The notes: generated by a model not told the origin, from the letters alone. A DNA stretch of 64,000 nucleotides from Thermoplasmatales archaeon SW_10_69_26 (GCA_003009755.1 PXUB01000042.1:730-64729), one strand, 5' to 3'. Positions 8,393-16,326 are shown, counted from the stretch's first letter. A program made the numbers and translations.

Positions 8393-8959
8393 CTAGGAGG
8401 GCCCAGCTTGGTTGGCGGCCGCCTCGGCCTTCGCCTCGGCTTCGGCCTCGACCTTCGTCTCCGGCGGGGACTTTCGATCGAAGGCGCCGTCGGTCTTCTG
8501 TCGCTCCTCCTCGGCCAGCTCCTGGAGGTGGTCCACCGTCTTGCGGTAGTTGTCCATCGCGACCTTGACGTGCGCCTCGACGAAGTTCCACGCTTTCGAG
8601 AGGTTCCCGTACCGGATCCGGTAGGCCTTCTTGGGCTGGCCCTCGCTGGAGTCCGGCCGCACGACCGACTCCTCGAGCAGGTCCAGCGCCTTCAGCTTGT
8701 TCAGGTGACGGTACACCGTCGGACGCGAGGTGTCCAGCACCGTGCAAAGCTCGTTGATCGTCCACGCTTTCTCCGGTCGCTTCAGGAAGCAGTTCACGAC
8801 GAGCCTGTAGGGTACCGAGTTGCGCACCGACTCGGTGTCCGTCTTCGGATCGTAGCCCTTCGGAAGGTAGCCGACCTGGTAGAGCAAGGTCGTGGCCACG
8901 GTCTCGAAGTCGTTCACCGGTGTCAGCGGTGTGTTGCTGACGACTTGGATCTCGAACAT
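8393..8959 (-). CDS. winged-helix transcriptional regulator
   Basis: The 188-residue protein contains a winged helix-turn-helix at about residues 55-110, with recognition-helix region LDTSRPTVYRHLNKL, of the ArsR/MarR-like broad class. The N-terminus (MFEIQVVSNTPLTPVNDFET) may form a dimer element, and a long helix (about 115-150) follows. The C-terminus is a low-complexity Glu/Ala/Lys tail (VEAEAEAKAEAAANQ). No ligand domain is recognisable. A box A-like CTTAA (near 8997) lies upstream. It leads the small-gene run toward topA and may regulate it or itself; that is inference. Confidence 0.78.
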   Translation of the reverse strand: MFEIQVVSNTPLTPVNDFETVATTLLYQVGYLPKGYDPKTDTESVRNSVPYRLVVNCFLKRPEKAWTINELCTVLDTSRPTVYRHLNKLKALDLLEESVVRPDSSEGQPKKAYRIRYGNLSKAWNFVEAHVKVAMDNYRKTVDHLQELAEEERQKTDGAFDRKSPPETKVEAEAEAKAEAAANQAGPS

Positions 8960-8993
8960 CCCATCCCTCGCCGTTCGTATCCCCGCAGTCCGT

Positions 8994-9001
8994 AGTTAAG
9001 C
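8994..9001 (-). promoter_or_regulatory. box A-like promoter element of the winged-helix regulator operon
   Basis: The minus strand reads GCTTAACT about 38 bases upstream of the ATG at 8959, leaving a short leader that contains GGCGAGGG just before the start. Confidence 0.35.
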
Positions 9002-9117
9002 GGTCCGGTTTCGTGATGGATACGTCGAGGCCGCCACCCGCCAACGGCACGCGCTCTACGTCACGACGCCGACCGTCGCCGACCCGCGTTTCCCGTGATC
9101 GACCGCTCTCGACGGCG

Positions 9118-9425
9118 GTGAAGCGCGCGACCGCGCTCCTGCTCGCGGTCGCTCTCGTGCTCCTGGCCGGCTGCCTCACCGGCCTGGACCCGGCCGACGA
9201 GCCGGCAACCGACGACGAGGCCACCGAGCCGGGTGGACGACCGAACCGGCGGTCCCCACGGCCCCCACCGAGGCCGCCACCGCGATCCTCGACGGCGAGC
9301 TGTCCGTGATCGGCGGCTTCGCAGACAGCGACGAGCGGACCGTGCTGCCCGGGATGTCCACCCCACGCCACGGGCTCGGCGTCGACGGCCCCCGGGGGCC
9401 GAGTGCTCGTCACGGCCCTGCTTAA
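9118..9425 (+). pseudogene. broken lipoprotein with a kelch-repeat remnant
   Basis: From GTG 9118 the frame encodes a signal peptide with lipobox (LLAVALVLLAGC) and an acidic linker ending at about ATDDEATEPG. The reading then has to change frame near 9230; in the new frame it continues WTTEPAVPTAPTEAA and ILDGELSVIGGF, which is the start of a kelch beta-propeller blade (compare LDGxLYVIGGF), and MSTPRHGLGVDG, the next blade's start. It then runs out at a TAA inside a copy of the dispersed repeat at 9417. A kelch lipoprotein would need several blades, so this is a frameshifted and truncated gene, probably cut by arrival of the repeat. Confidence 0.55.
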
Positions 9426-9435
9426 CCAGACAGCC
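9417..9435 (+). repeat. end fragment of the dispersed 168-bp repeat
   Basis: CCTGCTTAACCAGACAGCC is identical to the end of the long copies at 16254-16272 and, inverted, at 62281. Only this end is present here. It contains the CTTAACC box A-like motif facing the SDR gene at 9497. Confidence 0.7.
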
Positions 9436-9441
9436 GGGCCC

Positions 9442-9451
9442 GAACCTATAC
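9442..9451 (-). promoter_or_regulatory. putative CarH/LitR-type operator upstream of the SDR gene
   Basis: On the minus strand this reads GTATAGGTTC, one mismatch from the GTACAGGTTC found twice upstream of the B12-dependent regulator. It lies between the box A-like CTTAACC at 9421 and the SDR start at 9497. The regulator assignment is inference from motif sharing. Confidence 0.4.
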
Positions 9452-9496
9452 GAAAACTCAACAAGGGTGAGCCGCCTGCCGACCGCTGGTGACACG

Positions 9497-10405
9497 GTGC
9501 ACGTCGTCGTGACCGGCGGGACCGGGCTCATCGGCGCGCGCCTCACCCAGCAGCTCCGCGACCGGGGCGACGAGGTCACGATCGTGTCCCGCACACCTGG
9601 CGGGCCCGACACCCTCGTCTGGGACCCGCTCACACCAGGCTCGCTCGAACTTCCCACCGACACCGACGCCGTGATCCACCTCGCCGGCGCCCCGATCCAC
9701 GGCTGCCGGTGGACCGACGAGTACAAGCAGCAGATCCTCGAGAGCCGCGAGGAGGGCACCCGGACCGTCGTCGAAGCCATCCGCGACCACGGCGACGTCG
9801 ACCACCTCGTCTCCGCCAGCGCGGTCGGCTACTACGGCGACCGCGGCGACGCCCCGATCACCGAGACCACCGACCCCGCCGACGACTTCCTCGCCACCGT
9901 CTGCCGCCGCTGGGAAGACCAAGCACGGCGCCTCGCCGACGACGACGCCCTCGCCCACGACCCCGCCATCGCCCGCACCGGCGTCGTCCTCAGCTCCGAA
10001 GACGGGGCCCTCACCGAGATGCTGAACCCCTTCGGCCCGATCAAGCCCTTCCACTGGGGCCTAGGCGGCCGCCTGGGCGACGGCCAACAGTGGTTCCCCT
10101 GGATCCACATCGACGACGAGGTCGCCGCCCTGATCGACCTGCTGGACGAGCGCCGATCCGGAGCCTACAACCTGACCGCCCCCGAACCCGTCCGCAACGA
10201 ACGCTTGACGGACGCCCTCGGAGACGAGCTGGGCCGCCCGACCCCTTTCCCCATCCCCCGCTTCGCGATGCAGCTCCTCTACGGCGAGGCGGCTCAGCTC
10301 CTCTTCGCCTCCCAACGCGTCCTCCCCCGACGGTTGACGGACGACGGGTTCGGCTTCGAGCATCGGACGGTCGAGGAGGCGATCGCCGATCTCCTCCCCC
10401 GATGA
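9497..10405 (+). CDS. TIGR01777-family SDR epimerase-like protein
   Basis: The N-terminus HVVVTGGTGLIGARLTQQL is a Rossmann nucleotide-binding motif (GxxGxxG), followed by HLAGAPI, SASAVGYYGD (Ser and YxxxK-type region altered as in this subfamily) and WFPWIHIDDEV, all typical of the TIGR01777/YfcH group of short-chain dehydrogenases. GTG 9497 has GGTGA a few bases upstream; 302 residues is the family length. The substrate is unknown. Members of this family often occur beside B12-dependent LitR/CarH photoregulators and SRPBCC proteins, as here, which suggests a role in the light or oxidative-stress response. Confidence 0.85.
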   Translation: MHVVVTGGTGLIGARLTQQLRDRGDEVTIVSRTPGGPDTLVWDPLTPGSLELPTDTDAVIHLAGAPIHGCRWTDEYKQQILESREEGTRTVVEAIRDHGDVDHLVSASAVGYYGDRGDAPITETTDPADDFLATVCRRWEDQARRLADDDALAHDPAIARTGVVLSSEDGALTEMLNPFGPIKPFHWGLGGRLGDGQQWFPWIHIDDEVAALIDLLDERRSGAYNLTAPEPVRNERLTDALGDELGRPTPFPIPRFAMQLLYGEAAQLLFASQRVLPRRLTDDGFGFEHRTVEEAIADLLPR

Positions 10406-10895
10406 CCCACCCGCCAAGCCCACGATCCGATCCGCGGGCGAAGGCTACCTCCTCGAGCAGCGCCAGCTCCTCGACGAACCTCGCGAGAACGTCTTCGACT
10501 TCTTCGCCGACGCTCGCAATCTCGAAGCCATCACGCCCGACCGGCTGAGGTTCGAGGTCCGAGATGCCGAGGAACCGATCGCCGAGGGCAGCCGCATCCG
10601 CTACCGCCTGCGGCTGCGCGGCATCCCCCTCCGCTGGGTCTCCCGCATCGCCGCCTGGGACCCGCCCCGAGCCTTCGCCGACGTCCAGATGCAGGGCCCC
10701 TACCGCCGCTGGGAGCACGTCCACCTCTTCGTCGACCGCGGCGACCGAACGCTCGCCGTCGATCGCGTCCGCTACAACCTGCCCATCGGCCCCGCCGGCA
10801 GCCTCGCCCACCGCCTCTTCGTCGCCGACGACCTGCGATCGATCTTCGCGTACCGCGCCCGACGCCTCGCCGAACGCTTCGGGACGCTTCGCTGA
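10402..10895 (+). CDS. SRPBCC (cyclase/dehydrase-like) protein with unresolved start
   Basis: The frame ending at 10895 encodes a START/Bet v1-like ligand-binding protein: LLEQRQLLDEPRENVFDFFA, ARNLEAITPDRLRFEV, RYRLRLRGIPLRWVSRI and FVDRGDRTLAVDRVRY are characteristic of the SRPBCC group next to TIGR01777 SDRs. No ATG, GTG or TTG precedes the conserved N-terminus in this frame; ATG 10402, which overlaps the SDR stop (ATGA), would reach it after insertion of one base near 10420. Either the sequence lacks a base or an unusual start is used. Likely cotranscribed with the SDR. The ligand is unknown. Confidence 0.65.
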
Positions 10896-10903
10896 CGAGG
10901 CCC

Positions 10904-10915
10904 GTGTACAGGTTC
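10904..10915 (+). promoter_or_regulatory. putative operator, first copy (TGTACAGGTTC)
   Basis: GTGTACAGGTTC begins nine bases after the SRPBCC stop codon. The 11-base core TGTACAGGTTC recurs exactly at 10968-10978, 63 bases downstream. Both precede the MerR/B12 regulator gene, so autoregulation is likely. Confidence 0.5.
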
Positions 10916-10967
10916 GGCCTTCGTGGGCCACAGACGGGGCCCATACCGGTTGCAAGTTCGGTACCTT

Positions 10968-10978
10968 TGTACAGGTTC
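10968..10978 (+). promoter_or_regulatory. putative operator, second copy (TGTACAGGTTC)
   Basis: An exact second copy of the 11-base core lies 33 bases upstream of the regulator's ATG at 11011. The two direct copies 63 bases apart would lie on the same face of the helix if about six turns separate them, suitable for a tetrameric CarH-like repressor. Confidence 0.5.
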
Positions 10979-11010
10979 TCCCCCTCATTCACGAGGCCGA
11001 GCGTCCCACC

Positions 11011-11886
11011 ATGGCCGAGAACCCGTCCGGCGGTCCCGCCCTCTACCCGATCTCCACGGTCGCCGACCGCACCGGTCTCTCGGTCCCGACCCTCCGTCAA
11101 TGGGAGAACCGCTACGGGTTCCCTGACCCCCAGCGGACCGAGGGTGGCCATCGACGGTACACGGAGACCGACATCCAAGCCCTGCTCACCGTCTGCTCCT
11201 GGGTCGAGGATGGCGCCAGCCCCTCGGCCGCGATCGACCGGCTCAGCGAGGTCGCCGACGAGGGCGAGGCCGACCGCCGACGTCTGGCCGGCGAGCTCGC
11301 CGCCGCCCTGCTCGACCGCGACCGCGAACGCGCCGCCCGCGTGTACTCCCGCGGCCAAACCATGCACGCCCTCTCGCCCTTCCTCGAGGAGGTCGTCCGC
11401 CCCGCCCTCGACCGCGTCGGCGAGGCCTGGCGAAAGGACGCCGTCGACGTCGCCGACGAGCACTTCGCCACCGCGTTCATCGAGAGCCAGCTCCACTCCC
11501 TGCTGGCCTCCCACCCGAGCTCGTCCGATCCCGACGTCATCGTCACGACGCTTCCCGACGAACGCCACGAGCTGGGGGCCCTCAGCCTCGTGCTCGTCCT
11601 CCGCAGCCACGGGCTCGATGCCGCTTTCCTGGGGGCGGACACCCCACTGTCCGACCTCGCCGGGTTCGTGGACGACCAGGGCGTGGAGGCCGTGGCGATC
11701 TCCGCCCCTCGACGGGAGCCCGTGATGGCTCTCGAGGCGGGGGCCCTGGCTGGTATTGCGCCTGCCGTCTTCGTGGGCGGCGCCGCCGCCGAGGCCGACC
11801 CCGACCTGGTGGAGGATCGCGGCGCCATCCCGGTGGAGGCCGACCTCTCCGGGGTCGCCCGGCGCATCGCCCGCCGTCTGTTGTGA
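11011..11886 (+). CDS. MerR-type B12-dependent photoreceptor regulator (CarH/LitR family)
   Basis: Residues 11-75 form a MerR winged helix (LYPISTVADRTGLSVPTLRQ, then WENRYGFPDPQR and GGHRRYTETDI). A four-helix cap follows with the CarH signature W-x9-E-H (W140, E150, H151), then a Rossmann-type cobalamin domain with E-x-H-x-x-G (DERHELGALSL, H185 as lower axial ligand). In this family adenosylcobalamin holds a tetrameric repressor together on DNA in the dark and light breaks it, inducing carotenoid genes. The residue after the Trp is Arg here, where Thermus CarH, as I recall, has the His that forms the bis-His photoproduct, so the photochemistry may differ. Start ATG 11011, 291 residues. It sits between photoprotective genes it probably controls. 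Confidence 0.88.
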   Translation: MAENPSGGPALYPISTVADRTGLSVPTLRQWENRYGFPDPQRTEGGHRRYTETDIQALLTVCSWVEDGASPSAAIDRLSEVADEGEADRRRLAGELAAALLDRDRERAARVYSRGQTMHALSPFLEEVVRPALDRVGEAWRKDAVDVADEHFATAFIESQLHSLLASHPSSSDPDVIVTTLPDERHELGALSLVLVLRSHGLDAAFLGADTPLSDLAGFVDDQGVEAVAISAPRREPVMALEAGALAGIAPAVFVGGAAAEADPDLVEDRGAIPVEADLSGVARRIARRLL

Positions 11887-11962
11887 CGGCTGTCGATCGG
11901 CCTCGCTTCGTGGGGCGAGTGCCCGTCGGGCAAACCTCTTGACGGAGGAGGCGCTACGATAA

Positions 11963-11980
11963 CTGTACAGTACCTGTACG
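11963..11980 (+). promoter_or_regulatory. putative CarH/LitR operator upstream of crtB
   Basis: The sequence CTGTACAGTACCTGTACG holds TGTACAG and, inverted, GTACAGG. It lies just upstream of the phytoene synthase frame and downstream of a weak box A-like TACGATAA, a position where a bound repressor would block the promoter. Confidence 0.5.
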
Positions 11981-12939
11981 AGAGGTCGTCGACGATCAGT
12001 GCGAGCAACGAACGGGCTCGGCGGATCCACGAGCAGACCGGCCCCACCTTCTACCTCGCCACGCGGTTGTTGCCCGAACGGGCCCGTCAGGACACGCACG
12101 TCCTCTACGCCTTCTTCCGCAGCGCCGACGAGATCGTGGACGGGGACACCACGCCCTCGGCCGCCGATCAACGCGACCGCCTGGACCGCATGCGCCGCGT
12201 GGCCCGCGGTGACCGGACGGGCGAGGGCATCCCGGCCGCCTTCGCCGACGTCCGTCGCGACAACGGGATCCCGCCCGCAGACGTCGACCGCTTCATCGAA
12301 GCGATGCAGACCGACGTCGACCAAGAGCCCTTCGAGACGTTCGCCGAGCTGCGAACCTACATGGAGGGCTCGGCCGCCGCCGTCGGCCGCATGATGGCTC
12401 GCGTCCTCGGCGCCCCCGACGACGCCGAGGTGCTGCGACGAGCCTCCGCCCTCGGCGAGGCCTTCCAGCTGACGAACTTCGTCCGCGACGTCCGCGAGGA
12501 CCACCGACAGCTCGACCGGGTGTACCTGCCCCTCGAGACGCTGCGGAAGTTCGACGTCGCTCGCGGGGACCTCGAGGCCGAGAAGGCCAGCCGCGCCCTC
12601 CGGGCAGCGGTGGGCTACGAGCTGGACCGCGCCCTCGGGTTCTACCGCGAGGGCGTCACCGGCATCCAGCACCTACCGGCCGACTGCCGGTTCCCCGTCA
12701 CCCTCGCTGCGATCCTCTACGCCGACCACCACCGCTTGATGCGCGAGCAAGGCTTGGATGTCCTCGCCCAGCGCCCCACGCTCTCCCGCAGCCGCAAGCT
12801 GTGGCTGGCCGCCAAAGCTCGCGGCCTCCGCCCGCTCAGCGACGGCCCCGTGGACCTGTTCGAACGGGCCTCGGCCGTCGATCTGCCCGAGGACGACGAG
12901 CGCCTGCGCGTGACCGTCGTCGATCCCGCCCGTCATTGA
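11974..12939 (+). CDS. crtB: phytoene synthase, start unresolved
   Basis: CrtB condenses two geranylgeranyl diphosphates to phytoene, the first committed carotenoid step. Conserved blocks are TFYLATRLLPERAR, LYAFFRSADEIVDGD (first Asp-rich motif), EAFQLTNFVRDVREDHR (second Asp-rich motif, DVREDH) and RVYLPLE. The only canonical start in frame is TTG 12067, which would remove conserved sequence, so translation must begin upstream: CTG 11974 is given here, and GTG 11999 would fit after a one-base insertion. The 3' end overlaps the convergent cruF gene by seven bases. The operator at its 5' end links it to the photoregulator. Confidence 0.85.
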   Translation: MYERSSTISASNERARRIHEQTGPTFYLATRLLPERARQDTHVLYAFFRSADEIVDGDTTPSAADQRDRLDRMRRVARGDRTGEGIPAAFADVRRDNGIPPADVDRFIEAMQTDVDQEPFETFAELRTYMEGSAAAVGRMMARVLGAPDDAEVLRRASALGEAFQLTNFVRDVREDHRQLDRVYLPLETLRKFDVARGDLEAEKASRALRAAVGYELDRALGFYREGVTGIQHLPADCRFPVTLAAILYADHHRLMREQGLDVLAQRPTLSRSRKLWLAAKARGLRPLSDGPVDLFERASAVDLPEDDERLRVTVVDPARH

Positions 12940-13757
12940 CCACCGACCAGGCCCTGGGTCTGGAACCCCTCGGCCGTCAGCAGGGCGGCCCCCACGCCGA
13001 CGGCGATCGCGGCCGGCGCGAGGTTCCCGAACGCCAGGTTGATCGCCCCCCACAGGACGACGAAGCTCACCAGATCGTCCAGCAGGAACTCGCAACCGTC
13101 CACCCGCGCCCGCAACCGCTCACGGTCGATCGTGGCCTCGACGACCCCGACCGTGACCGCCGCCGACAGGACCCAGCCGGCCACGTTCGTCCAGGGGACC
13201 TCGTGGAAGAGGCCCGGGTCCGCGTACCGCCAGAACCCGAGGCTGACGGCCGCCGGATCGAGCACGAGATCCAACGTCACCACCAAGCCCACCGCGAGCC
13301 CGACGCGCGCCCATCGCCCGGGCAACTTGCCCGTCCGCAGGCTCGCCAGAAGGTAGGCGTCGAACACGAGGGGCAAGAACAGGATCGGCAACGCGATCGG
13401 CAAGCCGCCGACGGTCGGACCCAGCGACACCTCGTACGTGAAGGAGCCATAGGGCCACCCGGTGGCTAGGGCCAAGGCCTCGATCCCGTACGTGTAGGCG
13501 GTCAACGCGATCAGGCCCACGCCCAGCCGCCGCGTCGCCACGGGCGCCAGACCGACGATCAACGGGGACCGCATCACCGTCACCCCGACGAGGATGAGCC
13601 ACGGGTTGAACGACAGCCAGTCGAGCGAAGGCGGGATCCAGCCCCGCCCGCTCGCCAACAGCAACATCGCGCCGACGAGCGGGAACACGACGGCGATCGT
13701 GAACCGGTTGTCCCGCACCACGGCATCCAGCCGGTCCGTGAGCGAGGCCGCGCTCAC
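12933..13757 (-). CDS. cruF: carotenoid hydratase of the CruF family (bisanhydrobacterioruberin hydratase)
   Basis: CruF adds water to the terminal isopropenyl groups of bisanhydrobacterioruberin to give the C50 pigment bacterioruberin. The 274-residue protein has about seven membrane segments and family blocks GWPYGSFTYEVSLGPTVGGL, PILFLPLVFDAYLLASL and LDLVLDPAAVSLGFWRYADP. GTG 13757 overlaps the stop of lyeJ (GTGA), as is usual for translationally coupled genes. It is the last gene of the crtI-lyeJ-cruF operon and converges on crtB. Confidence 0.88.
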   Translation of the reverse strand: MSAASLTDRLDAVVRDNRFTIAVVFPLVGAMLLLASGRGWIPPSLDWLSFNPWLILVGVTVMRSPLIVGLAPVATRRLGVGLIALTAYTYGIEALALATGWPYGSFTYEVSLGPTVGGLPIALPILFLPLVFDAYLLASLRTGKLPGRWARVGLAVGLVVTLDLVLDPAAVSLGFWRYADPGLFHEVPWTNVAGWVLSAAVTVGVVEATIDRERLRARVDGCEFLLDDLVSFVVLWGAINLAFGNLAPAAIAVGVGAALLTAEGFQTQGLVGGQ

Positions 13758-14596
13758 AGCCACACCCCGGGCTCCCCCGTCGCGAGCAGGCCCCCGATCG
13801 TCAACGCGGCGCCCGCCGCGGCGTTGATCCACGGGTAGGCCCAGTAGGCACGCCCGAGCGGGACGCCGGAGATCTCGATCGCGACCAGCACCACGGGGTA
13901 GATGGCGAACACCGCGGCCGCCGGCACCGACGCGAGGCTCACCAAGCCGGCGGCCACGGCCCACATCCCCAGGCAGTAGCCGACCGTCCCCCGGCGGCCG
14001 AGCACGGTCGCGGTCGTCCGCACACCGGCCCGGCGATCGGGCTCGATGTCCGGGATCGCCGAGAACGTGTGCATCGCCATCGTCCACGCCCACGCGCCCC
14101 CCATCAGCCAGGCGTCGGGTTGGTGCCCGCTCACCGTCACGTAGGCCGCCGCGCCGGGAAGGACGTACAACCCGTTGGACGCCGAGTCGAGGAACGGACG
14201 CGCCTTGAACCGCACCGGCGGCGCGCTGTAAGCCACGGACAGGGCCCCGAACCCCAGCATCCACGGCCAAGCCCCTCGCGGAAGGGCCGCCGTCAGCGCC
14301 AACCCGGCCGCCAGCGCCGCCACGATGGACGCCCAGACGCCTCGTCCACCCTGCCAGCGAGCCTCCTTGTCGTCCTTCTTCGGGTTGACCTGGTCGATGT
14401 CCGCGTCGAAGCGGTCGTTCACCCCGTAGAGGAAGACGTTGGCCGGCAGCAGGCAGAACGCGAACAGGGCCCACGGGCGCCAGGCGGCCAGCTGGCCGAG
14501 GGAACCGACACCCCAGGCCACCCCCACGAGCACCGGCCCGGCCAGGTACAGCCAGAACCGGGGCCGCGAGAGGCGGACCAGGTAGGCCCCGCTCAT
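13754..14596 (-). CDS. lyeJ: UbiA-family prenyltransferase, lycopene elongase
   Basis: LyeJ adds two C5 units to lycopene (with 1,2-hydration in haloarchaea), producing the C50 skeleton of bacterioruberin. The protein (280 residues) has multiple membrane helices and the UbiA aspartate motifs NVFLYGVNDRFDADIDQVNP (N-D-x3-D-x3-D) and AIPDIEPDRRAGVRTTATVL (D-x3-D). The ATG overlaps the crtI stop (ATGA) and the stop overlaps the cruF start. The operon context between crtI and cruF makes the elongase role much more likely than quinone or heme prenylation. Confidence 0.88.
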   Translation of the reverse strand: MSGAYLVRLSRPRFWLYLAGPVLVGVAWGVGSLGQLAAWRPWALFAFCLLPANVFLYGVNDRFDADIDQVNPKKDDKEARWQGGRGVWASIVAALAAGLALTAALPRGAWPWMLGFGALSVAYSAPPVRFKARPFLDSASNGLYVLPGAAAYVTVSGHQPDAWLMGGAWAWTMAMHTFSAIPDIEPDRRAGVRTTATVLGRRGTVGYCLGMWAVAAGLVSLASVPAAAVFAIYPVVLVAIEISGVPLGRAYWAYPWINAAAGAALTIGGLLATGEPGVWL

Positions 14597-16071
14597 CGCT
14601 CGGCCATCGCCTCCGCGGTCAACAGCCCGCTGATCAGGCACATCGGGACGCCGATGCCGGGCGTCGTGTACTGCCCGACGAAGAACAAATCCTCCATCGC
14701 GCCGGAGACGCGGTCGGGCCGCAGCGTGGCCGTCTGATCCAACGTGTGGGCCAGGCCCAGCGCGGTCCCGTCGTAGGCGTTGTAGCGGGAGGCGAAATCG
14801 TCGACCGCGAACACGCGCTCGGTCACGATGCGATCGCGCACGTCCACGCCGGTGTGCTCGGCGAGATCGGCGAGCACCCGATCGCGGAACCGCTGGCGCA
14901 GCTTGGGCCCGTCGCGGAGACCGGCCGCCACCGGCACGAGCACGAACAGGTTGCTGGCGCCCGCCGGCGCGACCCCGTCGTCGGTCTGGGAGGGAGCGCA
15001 CACGTAGTAGGCCGGGTCCTCGGGCCAGGCGGCCTCCTCGAACAGGGCATCGAAGTGACCGCGCCAGTCCGTCGGCAACACCAACGAGTGGTGAGCCAGC
15101 GGATCGATCGACCCCTCGACGCCCAGGTACAGCAGGAACGCGCTGGGCGCCCACGTCCGCCCCTCCCAGTAGTCGGCCCCGTGCTGGCGGTGATCCTCCG
15201 AGAGCAGATCCTGCTCGACGTGCGCGTAGTCAGCGTTCGTGACGACGCGATCGGGCTCGCGGTCGCCCTCGGCCGTCCGCACCCGCGGCCTGGCGCCGGA
15301 TCGATCGATGCCCGTCACCGGCGTCCCGGTCGTGAGCGTGGCGCCTTGCTCGCGGGCCACCTCGGCGACCGCGTTCGCCACGGTCGCCATGCCGCCCTCG
15401 GGATACCAGACGCCCATGTTGTGGTCGACGTGGCCCATGAGGTTGTACAGGGCCGGCGTCCACTCGGGGTCCCCGCCGAGGAACACGAGCGTGTACTGCA
15501 TGATCTTCTGCAGCTTCGGGTGCTCGAAGTGGTCGGCCACGTGGTCGGCCAGGGAGCCGAACATCGGCAAGCCCCAGGCCTGGCGAGCCACGTCGAGGCT
15601 CAGGAAGTCCCGCAGCCGCCGGCGATCCTCGTAGACGAACTCCCTCATGCCCGTCTCGTAGGATTCCCGAGCCGTCGCCAGGTAGGCGTCCAGCGCCTCG
15701 CCGGCGCCCTCCTCGTAGCTTTCGAAGGTGCGCCTGGTCTCGGCGAGGTCCGGGGTGATCTCGACGCGGTCGCCGTCCTTGAAGAAGATCCGGTAGTGGG
15801 GATCCAACTGCGTGAGCTCGAAACGCTCCTCGGGGCTGGTCCCCATGTGCTCGAAGAACGTCTCGAAGACGTCTGGCATGAGGTACCAGGAGGGCCCCAT
15901 GTCGAAGCTGAACCCGTCCTGGACGAGCCGGCTGGCTCGACCGCCGACCTGGTCGTTCTTCTCGACCACCTCGACGTCGGCCCCGGCTCGGGCGGCGTAG
16001 GCCGCGGTCGCGAGACCGCCGAACCCTCCGCCGACCGGCCACGAGGTTCGCGCATCCGGTCCACCATCCAC
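14593..16071 (-). CDS. crtI: phytoene desaturase
   Basis: CrtI oxidises phytoene stepwise to lycopene with FAD. The N-terminus has the dinucleotide-binding region VGGGFGGLATAAYAARAGAD and EKNDQVGGRASRLV; MGPSWYLMPDVFE follows, and the C-terminus has the FAD-closing block FFVGQYTTPGIGVPMCLISG. GTG 16071 gives 492 residues but leaves the unusual N-terminus DGGPDARTSWPVGGGFGG; an ATG at about 16055 followed by MREL...VGGGFGG would fit better after a small indel, so the first 15 residues are uncertain. Leads the lyeJ-cruF operon and starts 34 bases from the dispersed repeat that probably supplies its promoter. Confidence 0.9.
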   Translation of the reverse strand: MDGGPDARTSWPVGGGFGGLATAAYAARAGADVEVVEKNDQVGGRASRLVQDGFSFDMGPSWYLMPDVFETFFEHMGTSPEERFELTQLDPHYRIFFKDGDRVEITPDLAETRRTFESYEEGAGEALDAYLATARESYETGMREFVYEDRRRLRDFLSLDVARQAWGLPMFGSLADHVADHFEHPKLQKIMQYTLVFLGGDPEWTPALYNLMGHVDHNMGVWYPEGGMATVANAVAEVAREQGATLTTGTPVTGIDRSGARPRVRTAEGDREPDRVVTNADYAHVEQDLLSEDHRQHGADYWEGRTWAPSAFLLYLGVEGSIDPLAHHSLVLPTDWRGHFDALFEEAAWPEDPAYYVCAPSQTDDGVAPAGASNLFVLVPVAAGLRDGPKLRQRFRDRVLADLAEHTGVDVRDRIVTERVFAVDDFASRYNAYDGTALGLAHTLDQTATLRPDRVSGAMEDLFFVGQYTTPGIGVPMCLISGLLTAEAMAER

Positions 16072-16104
16072 GAGGGTCCCAAAAACCCCTGCTCCGACTG
16101 TGGC

Positions 16105-16272
16105 CTCGCGTTGAAGGATAAGAAACCCGGGGGGGCCACCAAGTACGCGAAGGGACGCCAGGGCACAAGGGGGAGCAGCTGCCGTGACAACGCTGCCCGG
16201 CGGTGAGTCACAGGCCCTTCGTGGCCTTGGCGATCCTTCGTGTCCTTCGCGGCCCCTGCTTAACCAGACAGC
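16105..16272 (+). repeat. dispersed 168-bp repeat with box A-like ends (long copy 1)
   Basis: This stretch matches the inverse of 62281-62447 at roughly nine of ten positions. Inside are a hairpin, GTGAC-aa-CGCTGCC-C-GGCGGTG-a-GTCAC (16187-16214), and an outer pairing CGAAGGG/CCCTTCG. One end holds TTATCC on the minus strand facing crtI, the other CTTAACC facing the DedA gene, so it may act as a bidirectional promoter. It fills most of the crtI-DedA intergenic space and has no coding potential on its own. Confidence 0.8.
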
Positions 16273-16326
16273 CCGCCGTGGCCTTCCCGACAACCTCTTG
16301 ACGGACGGACCACACTTGCCAATTGG

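Noticed and set aside
7977-9464. 495-codon minus-strand frame across the winged-helix gene region
   Set aside because: It shadows three better supported small genes and the kelch remnant, with no recognisable domain.
12067-12939. TTG 12067 as the crtB start
   Set aside because: It would delete the conserved N-terminal segment of phytoene synthases (TFYLATR region) that is clearly encoded upstream in frame.
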